Positions 28,365-39,339 are shown, numbered from the stretch's first letter. The stretch: 64,000 nt of DNA from Clostridium beijerinckii (GCA_003129525.1 CP029329.1:2275501-2339500); one strand, 5' to 3'. Numbers and translations are program-made. Notes: a model not told the origin generated them from the letters alone.

Positions 28365-29561
28365 GTGAAAATAATTGTACAAAAATTTGGAGGAACTTCA
28401 GTATCAACTGATGAAAGTAGAAAACAAGTCATAGAAAAGGTTAAAAATGCAATTAAGGATGGATATAGTCCTGTTTTAGTAGTATCTGCAATGGGAAGAA
28501 AAGGTGAACCATATGCTACAGATACATTATTATCATTAATAGATGATAAATTTAAAAATACAAATAAATTAGCTCAAGATTTACTTATGTGTTGTGGAGA
28601 AACTATAAGTTCGGTTGTTATGAGTAGCGATTTATATAGTGCTGGAATCGATGCTATGCCACTTACTGGTGGGCAAGCAGGAATATTAACTGATAACAAT
28701 TTTACAGATGCCACTTGTATTGAAGTAAAACCGGATAAGATTTTAGAATTAGTGTCACAAGGAAGAGTTCCTGTAATAACAGGATTTCAAGGGATTACAG
28801 AAAATGGATATTTAACTACATTAGGTAGAGGTGGAAGCGATACTACAGCTTCTATTTTAGGAGTTGCACTTAAAGCTTCAGCTATTGAAATATATACTGA
28901 TGTAGATGGAATTATGACAGCTGATCCAAGAATAGTTGAAAATGCTAATTTAATTGATGTAATAAGTTATAATGAAGTATTTCAACTAGCTGATAAAGGT
29001 GCTACTGTAATTCATCCAAAGGCTGTAGAAATTGCAATGGAAGGCAATATTCCTATATTAATAAAGAATACTATGAGTGATTGCAAAGGAACCTTAATAA
29101 ATAATTTTGGTGATAAAGGCAAGGATAGAATTATGACTGGAATTACCAGCCAAAAGAATAGGGTTCAAGTTTCTATTAAAGCCTATGAAAACAAAGAAAA
29201 TGTTAAATATAAAAATGTTTTAGATTTAGCTGCAGCAAATAAAATCAGTTTAGATTTAATAAATATATTTCCAAGTGAACAAATTTTTACTATAACTGAA
29301 AAAGATAAAAATACTTTAATAGAAATTTTAAATAATGCTAAATTGAAATATAATTTGATAGAAGAATGTAGCAAAGTGGCTGTTATTGGATCAAGAATGA
29401 AGGGCATACCAGGTGTTATGGCGAAGATAATAAAGGCCTTAAGTGACAGTAATATCGAAGTGCTGCAAACTGCAGATTCGCATATGACAATTTGGTGTTT
29501 AGTTCACTCTAAGAATGAAAAAGAGGCAATAAATGTTTTACATAAAACTTTTAAGCTTTAA
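28365..29561 (+). CDS. Aspartate kinase
   Basis: This 398-aa enzyme phosphorylates aspartate at the head of the lysine, threonine, methionine and diaminopimelate pathways. It starts IIVQKFGGTSVS, has TLGRGGSDTTAS and a VDGIMTADPR-type site, and ends with two ACT domains (about 265-398) that mediate feedback control. GTG start behind AGGAGG, 16 nt after ymxH. The position next to ymxH and tepA resembles Bacillus dapG, which supplies diaminopimelate and dipicolinate, so dapG is a possible equivalent. Confidence 0.93.
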   Translation: MKIIVQKFGGTSVSTDESRKQVIEKVKNAIKDGYSPVLVVSAMGRKGEPYATDTLLSLIDDKFKNTNKLAQDLLMCCGETISSVVMSSDLYSAGIDAMPLTGGQAGILTDNNFTDATCIEVKPDKILELVSQGRVPVITGFQGITENGYLTTLGRGGSDTTASILGVALKASAIEIYTDVDGIMTADPRIVENANLIDVISYNEVFQLADKGATVIHPKAVEIAMEGNIPILIKNTMSDCKGTLINNFGDKGKDRIMTGITSQKNRVQVSIKAYENKENVKYKNVLDLAAANKISLDLINIFPSEQIFTITEKDKNTLIEILNNAKLKYNLIEECSKVAVIGSRMKGIPGVMAKIIKALSDSNIEVLQTADSHMTIWCLVHSKNEKEAINVLHKTFKL

Positions 29562-29609
29562 TATAGATACCCATAGTGGAAATCATATGTAGGTGTTAAT
29601 CCATAGAAA

Positions 29610-29665
29610 TTGAATACATGTTTATAACCACAAGGGTCACAATGTTCCAGCGGATTAAGAAAATT
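29610..29665 (+). repeat. Fragment of the IS-end-like repeat (AACC-CAAGGGTCACAATGT)
   Basis: Bases 29624-29645 match 57369-57390 at all but one position. A CCAGCG..CGCTGG hairpin follows (about 29647-29672). No coding sequence. Interpreted as a scattered fragment of the structured element described at 57316-57470. Confidence 0.5.
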
Positions 29666-29683
29666 TCGCTGGAAACTTATTTA

Positions 29684-30214
29684 TTATAAATAAGTTTGTA
29701 ACATTAATTTCATTAAATTATCTGTCTGCTCATCTTCACCCAATTTGAAAATATGTGTATCAAATTTTTCAAATCCTTGCTTTTCATAAAATTTTATCGC
29801 ATTAATGTTGTTTTCCCATACGCCTAACCAAATGTAAGTTATACTACTATTTTTTCCGATTTCTATAGCTTTTTGTATTAATCTTTTGCCAATATGCTTA
29901 CCTTTAAATTCTTGTAATATATAAATTCTTTGAACTTCTAATGTGTTATGATGCTCTGTCTCTGTTTGCGCTTTGTCAAAATTAAGTTTCATATATGCAA
30001 CTACGTCTTTGTTATTTTCAACTATGTAAAATCTTGAACCATTATTTTTAATTTCACTCTCTAACTGCCCATAAGAAAAGTTTTCTTTTAGATAATTTTC
30101 CATATCTTCTTTTGTATTCTCATTAGAAAATGTTTCATAAAATGTTTTTTCACTTATGTATTTAAGTTTTTCTATATCTTCTAAACTACATTCTTTAATT
30201 AAAAAATTCTTCAT
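29684..30214 (-). CDS. GNAT-family N-acetyltransferase
   Basis: The 176-aa protein has the acetyl-CoA-binding core of the GNAT fold: VQRIYILQEFKGKHIGKRLI (motif A, Q/RxxGxG/A-like KGKHIGK) and a C-terminal WENNINAIKFYEKQGFEKF. It resembles polyamine-type PaiA acetyltransferases, but the substrate cannot be read. The only - strand gene between 1 and 40 kb. I choose ATG 30214 with GGAGG about 10 nt upstream; the next ATG at 30223 overlaps that RBS. Confidence 0.85.
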   Translation of the reverse strand: MKNFLIKECSLEDIEKLKYISEKTFYETFSNENTKEDMENYLKENFSYGQLESEIKNNGSRFYIVENNKDVVAYMKLNFDKAQTETEHHNTLEVQRIYILQEFKGKHIGKRLIQKAIEIGKNSSITYIWLGVWENNINAIKFYEKQGFEKFDTHIFKLGEDEQTDNLMKLMLQTYL

Positions 30215-30483
30215 AAATTTCATTCCTCCAACTATATATATTAAATTAATTTTATAATAAAATATAGAAATTTGCCATTATATAATTTAATGTGTCGTAA
30301 TAAATTACCGCTACGTAGTTATCTATTATTGGTTATTAGATTATGTTTCATATTATGCAATTATATCATAATTCACCAAATATCTTATGCGATATATTAA
30401 TTTTATATTTGAAAAATCTTTTGTTTTGCTATATGAATGTATTTCATTGATTTAAAACATAGCCATAAATTAAAACCATGAAT

Positions 30484-30534
30484 AAAATAATTCCTACTGT
30501 ACAAAATAAAAGTATATAGAGGAGGAATTATTTT
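30484..30534 (+). promoter_or_regulatory. Hairpin pairing across the tepA Shine-Dalgarno and start
   Basis: Perfect 12-bp inverted repeat AAAATAATTCCT (30484-30495)/AGGAATTATTTT (30523-30534), 27-nt loop. The right arm covers the 3' half of GAGGAGG and ends directly at ATG 30535. Confidence 0.65.
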
Positions 30535-31239
30535 ATGGATAAAAATATTTTTAAGAGCGAAGATTCAGAAAGAGAAAAAAATAAATCGGAAGTACAAGAT
30601 AAAATAGAAAATGTTAAGGAACTTGGAAATACAGATTTAACAAATCCAAATAAAAAAATTCAAGTTTTATCTATAATTGGTCAAATTGAAGGACATTCAG
30701 TTCTTCCACCACAAACAAAAGCCACCAAATATGAACACATTATACCTCAGTTAATAGATATTGAACAAAATGATGAAGTTAAGGGGTTACTCATAGTATT
30801 AAATACTGTTGGAGGCGATGTAGAGGCTGGTCTTGCTATATCGGAAATGATTCGTAGTATGTCTAAAGCCACAGTCTCTATAGTGATTGGTGGGGGACAT
30901 TCTATCGGTGTGCCCCTTGCAACATCTTCAGATTTTTCATTTATTACTCCATCTGCAACTATGATAGTTCATCCGGTGAGAATGAATGGATTTGTAATTG
31001 GAGTATCTCAAACATTTGAATATTTTAAAAAGATGCAAGAGAGAGTAAATGAATTTATAGTAAGAACATCAAATATAAAGCAAGAAACTTTAGAAAAGCT
31101 TATGTTACAAACAGATGATTTACTTAATGATGTGGGTACAATGCTAATTGGGAAGCAGGCAGTAGACTGTGGACTGATTGACAAAGTTGGGGGAATACAT
31201 GATGCTTTAGATAAACTTAATGAACTTATAGAAAAATAA
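30535..31239 (+). CDS. tepA: ClpP-like serine protease, translocation-enhancing protein TepA family
   Basis: The 234-aa ClpP-fold protein has the oxyanion/substrate segment NTVGGDVEAGLAISEMI, the nucleophile region GGGHSIGVPLA, and the His region IVHPVRMNG. A C-terminal helix follows. The first 40 residues are charged and probably disordered. TepA of Bacillus was linked to secretion and spore development. It lies directly before ftsK/spoIIIE, as in other Clostridia. Confidence 0.88.
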   Translation: MDKNIFKSEDSEREKNKSEVQDKIENVKELGNTDLTNPNKKIQVLSIIGQIEGHSVLPPQTKATKYEHIIPQLIDIEQNDEVKGLLIVLNTVGGDVEAGLAISEMIRSMSKATVSIVIGGGHSIGVPLATSSDFSFITPSATMIVHPVRMNGFVIGVSQTFEYFKKMQERVNEFIVRTSNIKQETLEKLMLQTDDLLNDVGTMLIGKQAVDCGLIDKVGGIHDALDKLNELIEK

Positions 31240-31240
31240 G

Positions 31241-31277
31241 AAAATCGGTTATAGAAAAAATCTATAGCCGATTTTTG
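31241..31277 (+). terminator. Terminator after tepA
   Basis: AATCGGTTATAGA/TCTATAGCCGATTTTT, 13-bp stem with one G-T pair, A loop and a T-run. Confidence 0.9.
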
Positions 31278-31408
31278 TTTTTAGTGTTATCTTATTAAAG
31301 GAGAATAAACGTTTGATTTTACTAAATATACGTTGAAGTAAGTATATTTAATAAAAATAGAGGATAATAATTATTTAATGTAGAATAAAAAATATGAGGT
31401 GATTTAAG

Positions 31409-33796
31409 TTGGCTAGGACTAAAGGCAAAAATAGCACTGTGAAAAGCAAAAAAGATGACAATACAATAAATCCGGATATAGTAGGAATAGTGTATATTGC
31501 AACAGGAATAATACTTGGAATAGCAATATATACATCTTTAGCTGGAATATTATCATCTTTAGCACAAAGAATATCGTATACAGTAATTGGTATAGGTGCA
31601 AATGTATTGCCTATTTATTTAATATATTTTGGATTTGAATATATAAAGACAAGAGGGAATATTAAGTTGAATAAGAAATTTTTTGGAATAAGCATATTAG
31701 TAGTTGTTATTACGTTAATATTTGGAATTATAAATATTCAAGGCTTAGATAATCCAATTAATTTTTTTGAAAACATAAAATGGATAATTAGTGATAATAC
31801 TATAACTGTCCATGGAGGAATAATATCATATCTTATATGTTATCCACTTTATAAAATGGTAGGAGTATTAGGAACATATATAATTCTCCTTGCTTTTTCA
31901 ATAATAGCTGTTATTTTAATCTTTGATATTACTTTATATGATTTAGGTATAAAGGCATATAACAAAGGAGAAAAAATAAGAAATAATAGAAATAAAAAGA
32001 TGAAAGAAAGAGAAAAAAACTCGGAGAAAAAAACTCGTGAAAACTTCATAAACATAGTAGAAAAAGATGAAAGTGAAGAAAAAAACAAAATTGAAAAAGA
32101 AGCATTTTTATCTGGAGTTAATAAAAAAATAAAAATTTTAGATTTTATGAAGGATTCGAATGAGGAAGAAGAAACTCTGCCACAGTTAAAAGCTGAAATT
32201 TCATCAGATATTCAAATAGATAATTTCTTAGAAAAGACAGGACAAAATCATACCCGTAAAAAAGAGAATTTAGATAATGAAGTTAAAGATGTGGTTAATA
32301 AAGAGATACAAGAACATATGTCTGAGCATAAAGAGGTAAAAGAGTATAAACATCCTGCTATAGAATTATTAAAATTAAATGCTAATACAAAACTTAATAG
32401 TACGGATAAAAAAGAGTTGATAGAAAATGCAAATAAACTTGAAGAGATATTATCGAATTTTGGCGTTGATGCAAAGGTGACTCAAGTAACTAAAGGTCCG
32501 TCTGTTACAAGATTTGAACTTCAACCAAGTCCAGGAGTTAAAGTTAGTAAAATTGTAAACTTATCAGATGATATAGCACTAGGACTTGCGGCTTCAGGAA
32601 TAAGAATAGAAGCTCCAATTCCAGGAAAAGCAGCAGTTGGTATAGAAGTTCCAAATGGAAAACAAACTCCTGTATTTTTAAGAGAAGTATTAGAAAATGA
32701 TGAATTCATTAATTCTAAGAAAAAGTTAGCATTTGCACTTGGAAAAGATATTTCTGGCAAATGTGTTGTGGGAGATTTAAGCAAAATGCCACACACATTA
32801 ATTGCAGGGGCAACTGGTTCAGGCAAGAGTGTATGTATAAATTCACTTATAATAAGTTTACTGTATAAATATAATCCTGATGAGGTTAAACTTCTTATGG
32901 TTGATCCTAAAGTTGTTGAATTAAATGTTTATAATGGAATACCACATCTTCTAATTCCTGTTGTAACAGATCCTAAAAAGGCAGCGGCAGCTTTAAATTG
33001 GGCAGTAAATGAAATGACCAATAGATACAAGCTTTTTGCAGATTGCGGAGTTAGAAACATGGAATCTTATAACGAATTATTTAATAAAGGAATTATAGAA
33101 CAAAAGATTCCTTATATAGTTATAATCGTAGATGAGCTTGCTGACCTAATGATGGTATGTCCAAATGATGTGGAAGATTATATTGGAAGATTAGCTCAAA
33201 TGGCAAGAGCTGCTGGTATGCATTTGGTTATAGCAACTCAAAGACCATCAGTAGATGTAATAACAGGAGTTATTAAAGCTAATATACCATCTAGAATATC
33301 CTTTGCTGTTTCATCTCAAATAGATTCAAGAACCATTTTAGATGGATCAGGTGCAGAAAAACTTCTTGGAAAAGGAGATATGCTATATTATCCTGTTGGA
33401 GAAAGCAAACCTCTTAGAGTTCAAGGTTGTTTTATATCTGAAGAAGAAGTAGAACAAGTTGTTTCATTTATTAAAAGTGAACAGGGTGATAGTAATTATG
33501 AAGAAGATATAATTGATCACATTAATAGTGCGACAGATTCGAAATCATCAGAGTCAGGTCAAAATAATGATGATGTAGATGAATTACTTAATGAGGTAAT
33601 AAATGCGGTAATAGAGTATGGTCAAGCATCAACTTCATTTATTCAAAGAAAATTTAGAATAGGATTTAATAGAGCTTCTAGAATCATGGATCAATTAGAA
33701 GAAAGAGGAATTATATCTGAAAAGGATGGAAGTAGACCAAGACAAGTGCTTATTACAAGGCAACAACTTTTAGATGATAATAATGAAAATAATTAA
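31409..33796 (+). CDS. ftsK: DNA translocase FtsK/SpoIIIE
   Basis: This 795-aa septal DNA pump has four predicted N-terminal membrane helices (about 25-175), a charged linker (about 190-320), then the alpha/beta motor with Walker A AGATGSGKS (about 470) and Walker B IIVDELADLMM (about 580). The C-terminal gamma winged helix follows (about 725-790, SFIQRKFRIGFNRASRIMD) and reads polar DNA sequences. It clears or imports chromosomes at division or sporulation septa. TTG start behind GAGGTG. FtsK and SpoIIIE cannot be separated from sequence alone. Confidence 0.95.
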   Translation: MARTKGKNSTVKSKKDDNTINPDIVGIVYIATGIILGIAIYTSLAGILSSLAQRISYTVIGIGANVLPIYLIYFGFEYIKTRGNIKLNKKFFGISILVVVITLIFGIINIQGLDNPINFFENIKWIISDNTITVHGGIISYLICYPLYKMVGVLGTYIILLAFSIIAVILIFDITLYDLGIKAYNKGEKIRNNRNKKMKEREKNSEKKTRENFINIVEKDESEEKNKIEKEAFLSGVNKKIKILDFMKDSNEEEETLPQLKAEISSDIQIDNFLEKTGQNHTRKKENLDNEVKDVVNKEIQEHMSEHKEVKEYKHPAIELLKLNANTKLNSTDKKELIENANKLEEILSNFGVDAKVTQVTKGPSVTRFELQPSPGVKVSKIVNLSDDIALGLAASGIRIEAPIPGKAAVGIEVPNGKQTPVFLREVLENDEFINSKKKLAFALGKDISGKCVVGDLSKMPHTLIAGATGSGKSVCINSLIISLLYKYNPDEVKLLMVDPKVVELNVYNGIPHLLIPVVTDPKKAAAALNWAVNEMTNRYKLFADCGVRNMESYNELFNKGIIEQKIPYIVIIVDELADLMMVCPNDVEDYIGRLAQMARAAGMHLVIATQRPSVDVITGVIKANIPSRISFAVSSQIDSRTILDGSGAEKLLGKGDMLYYPVGESKPLRVQGCFISEEEVEQVVSFIKSEQGDSNYEEDIIDHINSATDSKSSESGQNNDDVDELLNEVINAVIEYGQASTSFIQRKFRIGFNRASRIMDQLEERGIISEKDGSRPRQVLITRQQLLDDNNENN

Positions 33797-34223
33797 GGTA
33801 TTTTTAAATTGCTTTTAAAAATGTATAAATTCAAATAAAATTTGAAATTAAATTAAAATTTATGTTAATTTTAAAAAATAAGTTTACGAAATGTTCAAAA
33901 AATAACAAATTGGAAGCTTGTCTATTTTATATATTAATTTGATAAGTTCACTTATAGCTTGCTATGAGTGGAACTTGCTACATTACATAAAAAAAAGAGT
34001 GGCATAATGTACATTAAGGGATAATGTATATCAAAGGGGCATTTTAGATTAAGATAAAATATATAGAGTATATATTCACTATAATTTTATTTTTTTGTAC
34101 TTAAAGTCCAATAATTAAATGATTTTTATGTAATGTAATAGTATATATTGCAATAGTAGCTTGTAAAATATAGTTTTAATTTGTTATAATTAGAACTATT
34201 AGAATACAGGAGGATATAAAGAC
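33797..34223. other. Gene-free gap between ftsK and rimO
   Basis: 427 bp, very AT-rich. A bulged stem AGTTC-ACTTATAGC/GCTATGAGTGGAACT lies at about 33946-33977. Bases 34014-34040 (AAGGGATAATGTA..CAAAGGGGC) resemble the IS-end-like fragments at 57378-57403 and 62313-62340. No ORF or RNA family recognised. Confidence 0.4.
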
Positions 34224-35618
34224 TTGAGTGAGAATAAAATAGAAATAATAAATGTAAAAGAAAAACACAATACTATATCAAATAAATATAAAGTAGGAAT
34301 GGTTAGTTTAGGCTGTGATAAAAACAGAGTTGATTCAGAAATAATATTAGGTAGGATGAGCAGTGAATATGAAATAACAAGCAATCCTAAAGATGCAGAT
34401 ATAATTATTGTAAACACATGTGGATTCATAGAAAGTGCCAAGCAAGAATCTATTGATACAATACTCGAAATGGCAAATTATAAAATTAATTATAAATGTA
34501 AACTACTTATAGCAACAGGATGTCTTACTCAAAGGTATGGGGAAGAATTAAGAAATTTAATACCTGAAATAGATATAATGCTTGGAGTTAATGATTATAA
34601 TAAAATAAATGAATTTATAACAGATTTTATAGAGGGAAATAGAATTGCTTCAGAACTTTTAAATTACTCTGATGAAAATATTAATGAAGGAAAAAGAATT
34701 CTTACAACTCAAAAAGAAAGTGCGTATATTAGAATAGCTGAGGGATGTAATAATTTTTGCACATATTGTATAATTCCTAAAATAAGAGGGAAATTTAGAA
34801 GCAGAAAAATGGAAAATATTATAAATGAAGCTAAAGATTTAAGCGAAAGTGGAGTTAAAGAAATAATACTTATAGCTCAAGATACCACTTTATATGGCAG
34901 TGATATTTATGAAAAGAAAAGTCTTCATCTATTACTTAGAGAGTTATCTAAGGTTGAAGGAATTAAGTGGATTAGAGTGCTTTATTGCTATCCAGAAGAG
35001 ATATATGATGAACTTATAGATGAAATTGCAAGTAATGAAAAAGTTGTAAAGTACTTAGATTTACCAATTCAACATATAAGTAATAATATTTTAAAGCTTA
35101 TGGGAAGAAAAACAAGTAAGCAAGATATAATAAATAAAATAAACAAATTAAGAGAAAAAATTTCAGGAATTATATTAAGAACAACTTTTATAGTTGGATT
35201 TCCGAAAGAAACTGAAGAAGATTTTAATGAAATTATTGATTTTATCGAAGAATATAAGCTTGATAAAGTAGGAGTGTTTACATATTCTCAAGAAGAAGAT
35301 ACTCCAGCGGCAATAATGGAAGGACAGATAATAGAAGAAGTCAAGAAAAAAAGAGAAGAAAAATTAATGTTAGTACAAAAGGGTATATCAGAACAAATAA
35401 ATAAATTGAAAATTGGAAAGTTATATGATATTCTTGTTGAGGGATATAATGGTAAGTGTTACTATGGAAGAAGCTACGAAATGGCTCCTGATATAGATGC
35501 AAGTGTATTATTTGAATCATCGAAAAAGATAGAAGTTGGTGAATTTATAAAGGTCAAAATAATTGAGAATATGGATTACGATTTAGTGGGAGTTGTTGTT
35601 GATGAATCTTGCAAATAA
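34224..35618 (+). CDS. rimO: Ribosomal protein S12 methylthiotransferase RimO
   Basis: The 464-aa radical-SAM enzyme adds a methylthio group to the S12 aspartate. The N-terminal UPF0004 domain has [10 protein letters not shown] and [13 protein letters not shown] cysteines. The radical SAM motif is [11 protein letters not shown] (about 175), and the C-terminal TRAM domain ends the protein. About 20 extra residues precede the usual start; TTG 34224 follows AGGAGG by 10 nt. pgsA overlaps its 3' end. Confidence 0.95.
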   Translation: MSENKIEIINVKEKHNTISNKYKVGMVSLGCDKNRVDSEIILGRMSSEYEITSNPKDADIIIVNTCGFIESAKQESIDTILEMANYKINYKCKLLIATGCLTQRYGEELRNLIPEIDIMLGVNDYNKINEFITDFIEGNRIASELLNYSDENINEGKRILTTQKESAYIRIAEGCNNFCTYCIIPKIRGKFRSRKMENIINEAKDLSESGVKEIILIAQDTTLYGSDIYEKKSLHLLLRELSKVEGIKWIRVLYCYPEEIYDELIDEIASNEKVVKYLDLPIQHISNNILKLMGRKTSKQDIINKINKLREKISGIILRTTFIVGFPKETEEDFNEIIDFIEEYKLDKVGVFTYSQEEDTPAAIMEGQIIEEVKKKREEKLMLVQKGISEQINKLKIGKLYDILVEGYNGKCYYGRSYEMAPDIDASVLFESSKKIEVGEFIKVKIIENMDYDLVGVVVDESCK

Positions 35619-36192
35619 GTTAACCTTAATTAGAATATTTTTAGTTCCTGTATTTTTGTTATTTATAGCTACGAAAGATATTCCATATGGAAGTTTTATA
35701 GCTACTTTCATATTTATCTTAGCGTCAATAACTGATAAGTTAGATGGATATGTTGCTAGAAGCAGAAATCAAATAACTAACTTTGGAAAATTCATGGATC
35801 CCTTAGCAGATAAATTATTAGTTACTACAGCATTAATTTCATTAGTTGAATTACATGTAGTACCAGCATGGGCAGTAGTTGTTATAATTGCACGTGAATT
35901 TGCTGTTTCTGGATTAAGATCAATAGCAGCAGCACAAGGTAGAGTTATTGCTGCAAGTTGGTGGGGAAAAATTAAGACTGTAATACAAATAATAGCTATA
36001 ATTTTATTGCTATTGAAAGTAAATATACATGATTCAATAGATCTAAGACATTTTGTGGCTGATAATTATTATTTAAGGGAATTTTTTGTAATAGTTCCAA
36101 CTATTATGCTTATGGCTGCAGTTATTATAACTTTAATTTCAGGTTATGATTATTTTAAAAAAAATAAGGAAGCTGTGTCTATTGATAAATAA
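35602..36192 (+). CDS. pgsA: CDP-diacylglycerol-glycerol-3-phosphate 3-phosphatidyltransferase
   Basis: This 196-aa membrane enzyme of phosphatidylglycerol synthesis has the CDP-alcohol phosphotransferase signature [19 protein letters not shown]. It uses CDP-DAG made by CdsA (5703). It begins at ATG 35602, which overlaps the rimO 3' end by 17 bp, with GGGAG upstream, indicating translational coupling. An in-frame TTG at 35593 is less likely. Confidence 0.95.
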   Translation: MNLANKLTLIRIFLVPVFLLFIATKDIPYGSFIATFIFILASITDKLDGYVARSRNQITNFGKFMDPLADKLLVTTALISLVELHVVPAWAVVVIIAREFAVSGLRSIAAAQGRVIAASWWGKIKTVIQIIAIILLLLKVNIHDSIDLRHFVADNYYLREFFVIVPTIMLMAAVIITLISGYDYFKKNKEAVSIDK

Positions 36193-36267
36193 AATAAATG
36201 AATGGAAAATTTAAATTATAAATAAAAATTATGTTTAAGAATATAAAAAGTGGATATAAATTAGATA

Positions 36268-36306
36268 ATTCCTTCTTTTAATGAATTTAAAGAAGGAATT
36301 TTTCTT
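36268..36306 (+). terminator. Terminator after pgsA
   Basis: Perfect 12-bp stem AATTCCTTCTTT/AAAGAAGGAATT followed by TTTT. Confidence 0.88.
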
Positions 36307-36317
36307 AGAATTAATTA

Positions 36318-36346
36318 TTGACTATACTTTACAAGTAATTTATAAT
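36318..36346 (+). promoter_or_regulatory. SigmaA promoter of recA
   Basis: TTGACT (36318-36323), exact 17-bp spacer, TATAAT (36341-36346), 40 bp upstream of the recA start. Confidence 0.88.
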
Positions 36347-36353
36347 AAAGACA

Positions 36354-36365
36354 GAACGTAAGTTC
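36354..36365 (+). promoter_or_regulatory. LexA (SOS) box on recA
   Basis: GAACGTAAGTTC is a perfect GAAC-N4-GTTC Gram-positive SOS operator, 7 bp after the -10 and thus over the transcription start. LexA bound there would block recA transcription. Confidence 0.88.
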
Positions 36366-36385
36366 GATGGGAGGAATTTAATATT

Positions 36386-37498
36386 ATGGGACATATAGAT
36401 GCAGAGAAATTAAAAGCAATTGAAAGTGCAATGGGTCATATAGAAAAACAATTTGGAAAAGGATCGGTAATGATACTTGGAGATCACAACATTGCAAAAA
36501 TGGAGGCCATATCAACTGGGTGTTTAGATTTAGATATAGCACTTGGAATTGGCGGAGTACCTAAGGGTAGAATTATTGAAATTTATGGACCAGAAAGTTC
36601 AGGAAAAACTACAATTGCCCTTCATATAGCTGCTGAAGCACAAAAAAAAGGTGGGGCTGTAGGATATATAGATGCAGAACATGCTTTAGATCCTAGTTAT
36701 GCTCAAAAGCTTGGCGTTGATGTAGATAGTTTAATAATATCTCAACCTGATACAGGAGAACAAGGTCTTGAAATTGCAGAAGCTTTAGTTCGTTCAGGAG
36801 CAATTGACGTTTTAGTAGTAGATTCTGTTGCGGCACTCGTGCCTAAAGCCGAAATTGAAGGAGAAATGGGAGATTCACATATGGGTCTTCAAGCAAGACT
36901 TATGTCACAAGCCTTAAGAAAACTTGCTGGATCAATAAATAAGACTAATTGCGTTGCTATATTCATTAACCAATTAAGAGAAAAAATTGGAGTTATGTTT
37001 GGTTCTCCAGAGACAACAACTGGGGGAAGAGCATTAAAATTTTATGCATCAGTAAGAATGGATATTAGAAGAATAGATTCTATAAAACAAGGCGATGCAA
37101 TGATTGGTAATAGAACAAGAATTAAGATAACAAAAAATAAAGTAGCTCCACCATTTAAACAAGCAGAGTTTGATATTATGTACAATGAAGGAATTTCTAG
37201 AAATGGTAACATAGTAGATGTTGGAGTAAAAGAAGAAATAGTTCAAAAAAGTGGAGCTTGGTTTTCTTATGGTGATATAAGATTAGGTCAAGGAAGAGAA
37301 AATTCTAAAATATATTTAAAAGAAAATCCAGAAGTAGCATTAGAAATAGAAAATAAAATAAGAGAAAAATACAATCTTCCATTAGCAGAACTAGTGAAAG
37401 AAAAGATATCAGACAAAACTAAAGATGATAAAGTTAATGAAACTAAAGATAATAAAAATGATACAGTTAAAGACGTTGCTAAAGATATAAAAAAATAG
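36386..37498 (+). CDS. recA: Recombinase RecA
   Basis: The 370-aa ATP-dependent strand-exchange protein and LexA co-protease has Walker A GPESSGKT (about 68-75), the DNA-binding loop stretch [21 protein letters not shown] region (about 155-175), and the [13 protein letters not shown] segment. The C-terminal 30 residues are a Lys/Asp-rich low-complexity tail. RBS GGGAGG. Regulated by the LexA box at 36354-36365. Confidence 0.98.
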   Translation: MGHIDAEKLKAIESAMGHIEKQFGKGSVMILGDHNIAKMEAISTGCLDLDIALGIGGVPKGRIIEIYGPESSGKTTIALHIAAEAQKKGGAVGYIDAEHALDPSYAQKLGVDVDSLIISQPDTGEQGLEIAEALVRSGAIDVLVVDSVAALVPKAEIEGEMGDSHMGLQARLMSQALRKLAGSINKTNCVAIFINQLREKIGVMFGSPETTTGGRALKFYASVRMDIRRIDSIKQGDAMIGNRTRIKITKNKVAPPFKQAEFDIMYNEGISRNGNIVDVGVKEEIVQKSGAWFSYGDIRLGQGRENSKIYLKENPEVALEIENKIREKYNLPLAELVKEKISDKTKDDKVNETKDNKNDTVKDVAKDIKK

Positions 37499-37560
37499 AA
37501 TTTAATGACAAAAAATAAATATGATATTATTGCATTAATGTACTAGTAAATGCAATGAAT

Positions 37561-37604
37561 AATATAGCTACATTTGTGCTGATTAGCACTATGTAGCTAT
37601 ATTT
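37561..37604 (+). terminator. Terminator after recA
   Basis: ATAGCTACAT..GTGCT-GATT-AGCAC..ATGTAGCTAT forms a long two-part stem followed by ATTTAG. Confidence 0.75.
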
Positions 37605-37656
37605 AGAATTAAGTATTATACAGTATAATGAGGATGCAACCATTATATGAGCAAAC

Positions 37657-37685
37657 TTGACATAATTTTATTTTTAATATAAAAT
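37657..37685 (+). promoter_or_regulatory. Promoter of rny
   Basis: TTGACA (37657-37662), 17 bp, TAAAAT (37680-37685). The implied leader of about 105 nt has a small GGAATA/TATTCC hairpin. Confidence 0.65.
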
Positions 37686-37796
37686 AAAAGGGAATACTGG
37701 TTTATCATATTCCAAAATGCAGTGCGAAGAGTATGACACCTACTATACTTTCTTGTTAGAATATAATGAGAAAATAATAAATTGGGAGGTGTTTAT

Positions 37797-39338
37797 GTGG
37801 GAATAGCGTTAATGATATTAATAGATGTAATAGTTTTATTGGTATTAGGAATATTGGTTTATAAAACGATTCAAAATGCGTCAAAAACTAAAGTTGAATC
37901 GCTTGAAAAAGAAGCTGAAGAAGTTTTAATTAGAGCTAAAAAGGATGCAGAAACAGCTAAGAAAGAATCAATCCTTGAGGCAAAGGAAGAACTTCATAAA
38001 TTAAGAAATGATTTTGATAAGGAATCTCGTGAAAGAAGAAGTGAGATTCAAAGGCTTGAAAGAAGAGTAATCCAAAGAGAAGAATCGCTTGATAAAAAAG
38101 GTGAACTTCTTGAAAAGAAAGACGAAACAATCAATGAAAGAATGCTTGAAGTAGAACAAGTAGAAGCAAAGGTACAGAAACTTTATGAGAATAGAAGAGC
38201 GGAACTTGAAAGAGTATCAGCCCTTTCTGGTGAAGAAGCTCGTGCAATTCTTTTAGATGAAATTAGAAAAGAAATTACACATGATGCTGCTTTAATGATA
38301 AAAGATATTGAAAGTAAGGCAAAAGAAGAAGCAGACAAGAGATCAAGGGAAATAATTACAACTGCGATCCAAAGATGTGCTGCTGATCATGTGTCTGAAA
38401 CAACTGTACACGTTGTTGCACTACCGAATGATGAGATGAAGGGTAGAATAATAGGTAGAGAAGGAAGAAACATTAGAACCTTAGAAACATTAACGGGGGT
38501 TGATTTAATTATAGATGATACTCCAGAAGCAGTTATTCTTTCTAGCTTCGATCCGATTAGAAGAGAAGTTGCAAGAATGGCACTAGAAAAGTTAATAGTG
38601 GATGGCAGAATACATCCAGCAAGAATCGAAGAGATGGTTGAAAGAGCAACTAAGGACGTAGAGAATAGTATAAAAGAAGAAGGGGAACAAGCAGCCCTTG
38701 AAACTAGTGTACATGGACTACACCCAGAAATTATAAGACTTCTTGGTAGATTAAAGTATAGAACAAGTTATGGTCAAAATGTTTTAAAACATTCCATAGA
38801 AGTTTCATACTTAGCTGGTTTAATGGCTTCAGAGCTAGGTTTAGATGTTACTCTAGCTAAAAGGGCAGGATTGCTACATGATATTGGAAAAGCAGTTGAT
38901 CAAGAACAAGAGGGGCCTCATGCTTTAATTGGTGGAGATCTAGCTAAAAAGTATCATGAATCACCATTAGTGATAAATGCAATAGCCGCGCATCATTCAG
39001 ATGTAGAAATGCAATCTTTAGAAGCCGTACTAGTTCAAGCAGCAGATGCAATATCAGCAGCTAGACCAGGGGCTAGAAGAGAGACATTAGAAGCATACAT
39101 TAAGAGATTGGAAAAGTTAGAGGAAATTGCAAATTCACATGAAGGTGTAGAAAAGTCATATGCCATTCAAGCTGGTAGAGAGATTAGAATTATTGTTAAA
39201 CCAGATAAGATTGATGATGCTGGGACAATTGAATTAGCACATAATTTAGCTAAGAGTGTCGAGGAAGAACTTGAATATCCTGGACAAATTAAAATTAATG
39301 TGATAAGGGAAACTAGAGCAGTAGATTTTGCTAAGTAA
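37797..39338 (+). CDS. rny: Ribonuclease Y
   Basis: This 513-aa membrane-anchored endoribonuclease starts mRNA decay. It has one N-terminal transmembrane helix (about 5-27), a long coiled coil (about 30-190, Glu/Lys/Arg-rich), a KH domain (about 205-270, [15 protein letters not shown]), and an HD domain (about 330-430) with [10 protein letters not shown] and [11 protein letters not shown] choose GTG 37797, 5 nt after GGGAGGTG, over the in-frame TTG 37782 that overlaps the RBS. Confidence 0.96.
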   Translation: MGIALMILIDVIVLLVLGILVYKTIQNASKTKVESLEKEAEEVLIRAKKDAETAKKESILEAKEELHKLRNDFDKESRERRSEIQRLERRVIQREESLDKKGELLEKKDETINERMLEVEQVEAKVQKLYENRRAELERVSALSGEEARAILLDEIRKEITHDAALMIKDIESKAKEEADKRSREIITTAIQRCAADHVSETTVHVVALPNDEMKGRIIGREGRNIRTLETLTGVDLIIDDTPEAVILSSFDPIRREVARMALEKLIVDGRIHPARIEEMVERATKDVENSIKEEGEQAALETSVHGLHPEIIRLLGRLKYRTSYGQNVLKHSIEVSYLAGLMASELGLDVTLAKRAGLLHDIGKAVDQEQEGPHALIGGDLAKKYHESPLVINAIAAHHSDVEMQSLEAVLVQAADAISAARPGARRETLEAYIKRLEKLEEIANSHEGVEKSYAIQAGREIRIIVKPDKIDDAGTIELAHNLAKSVEEELEYPGQIKINVIRETRAVDFAK

Positions 39339-39339
39339 A

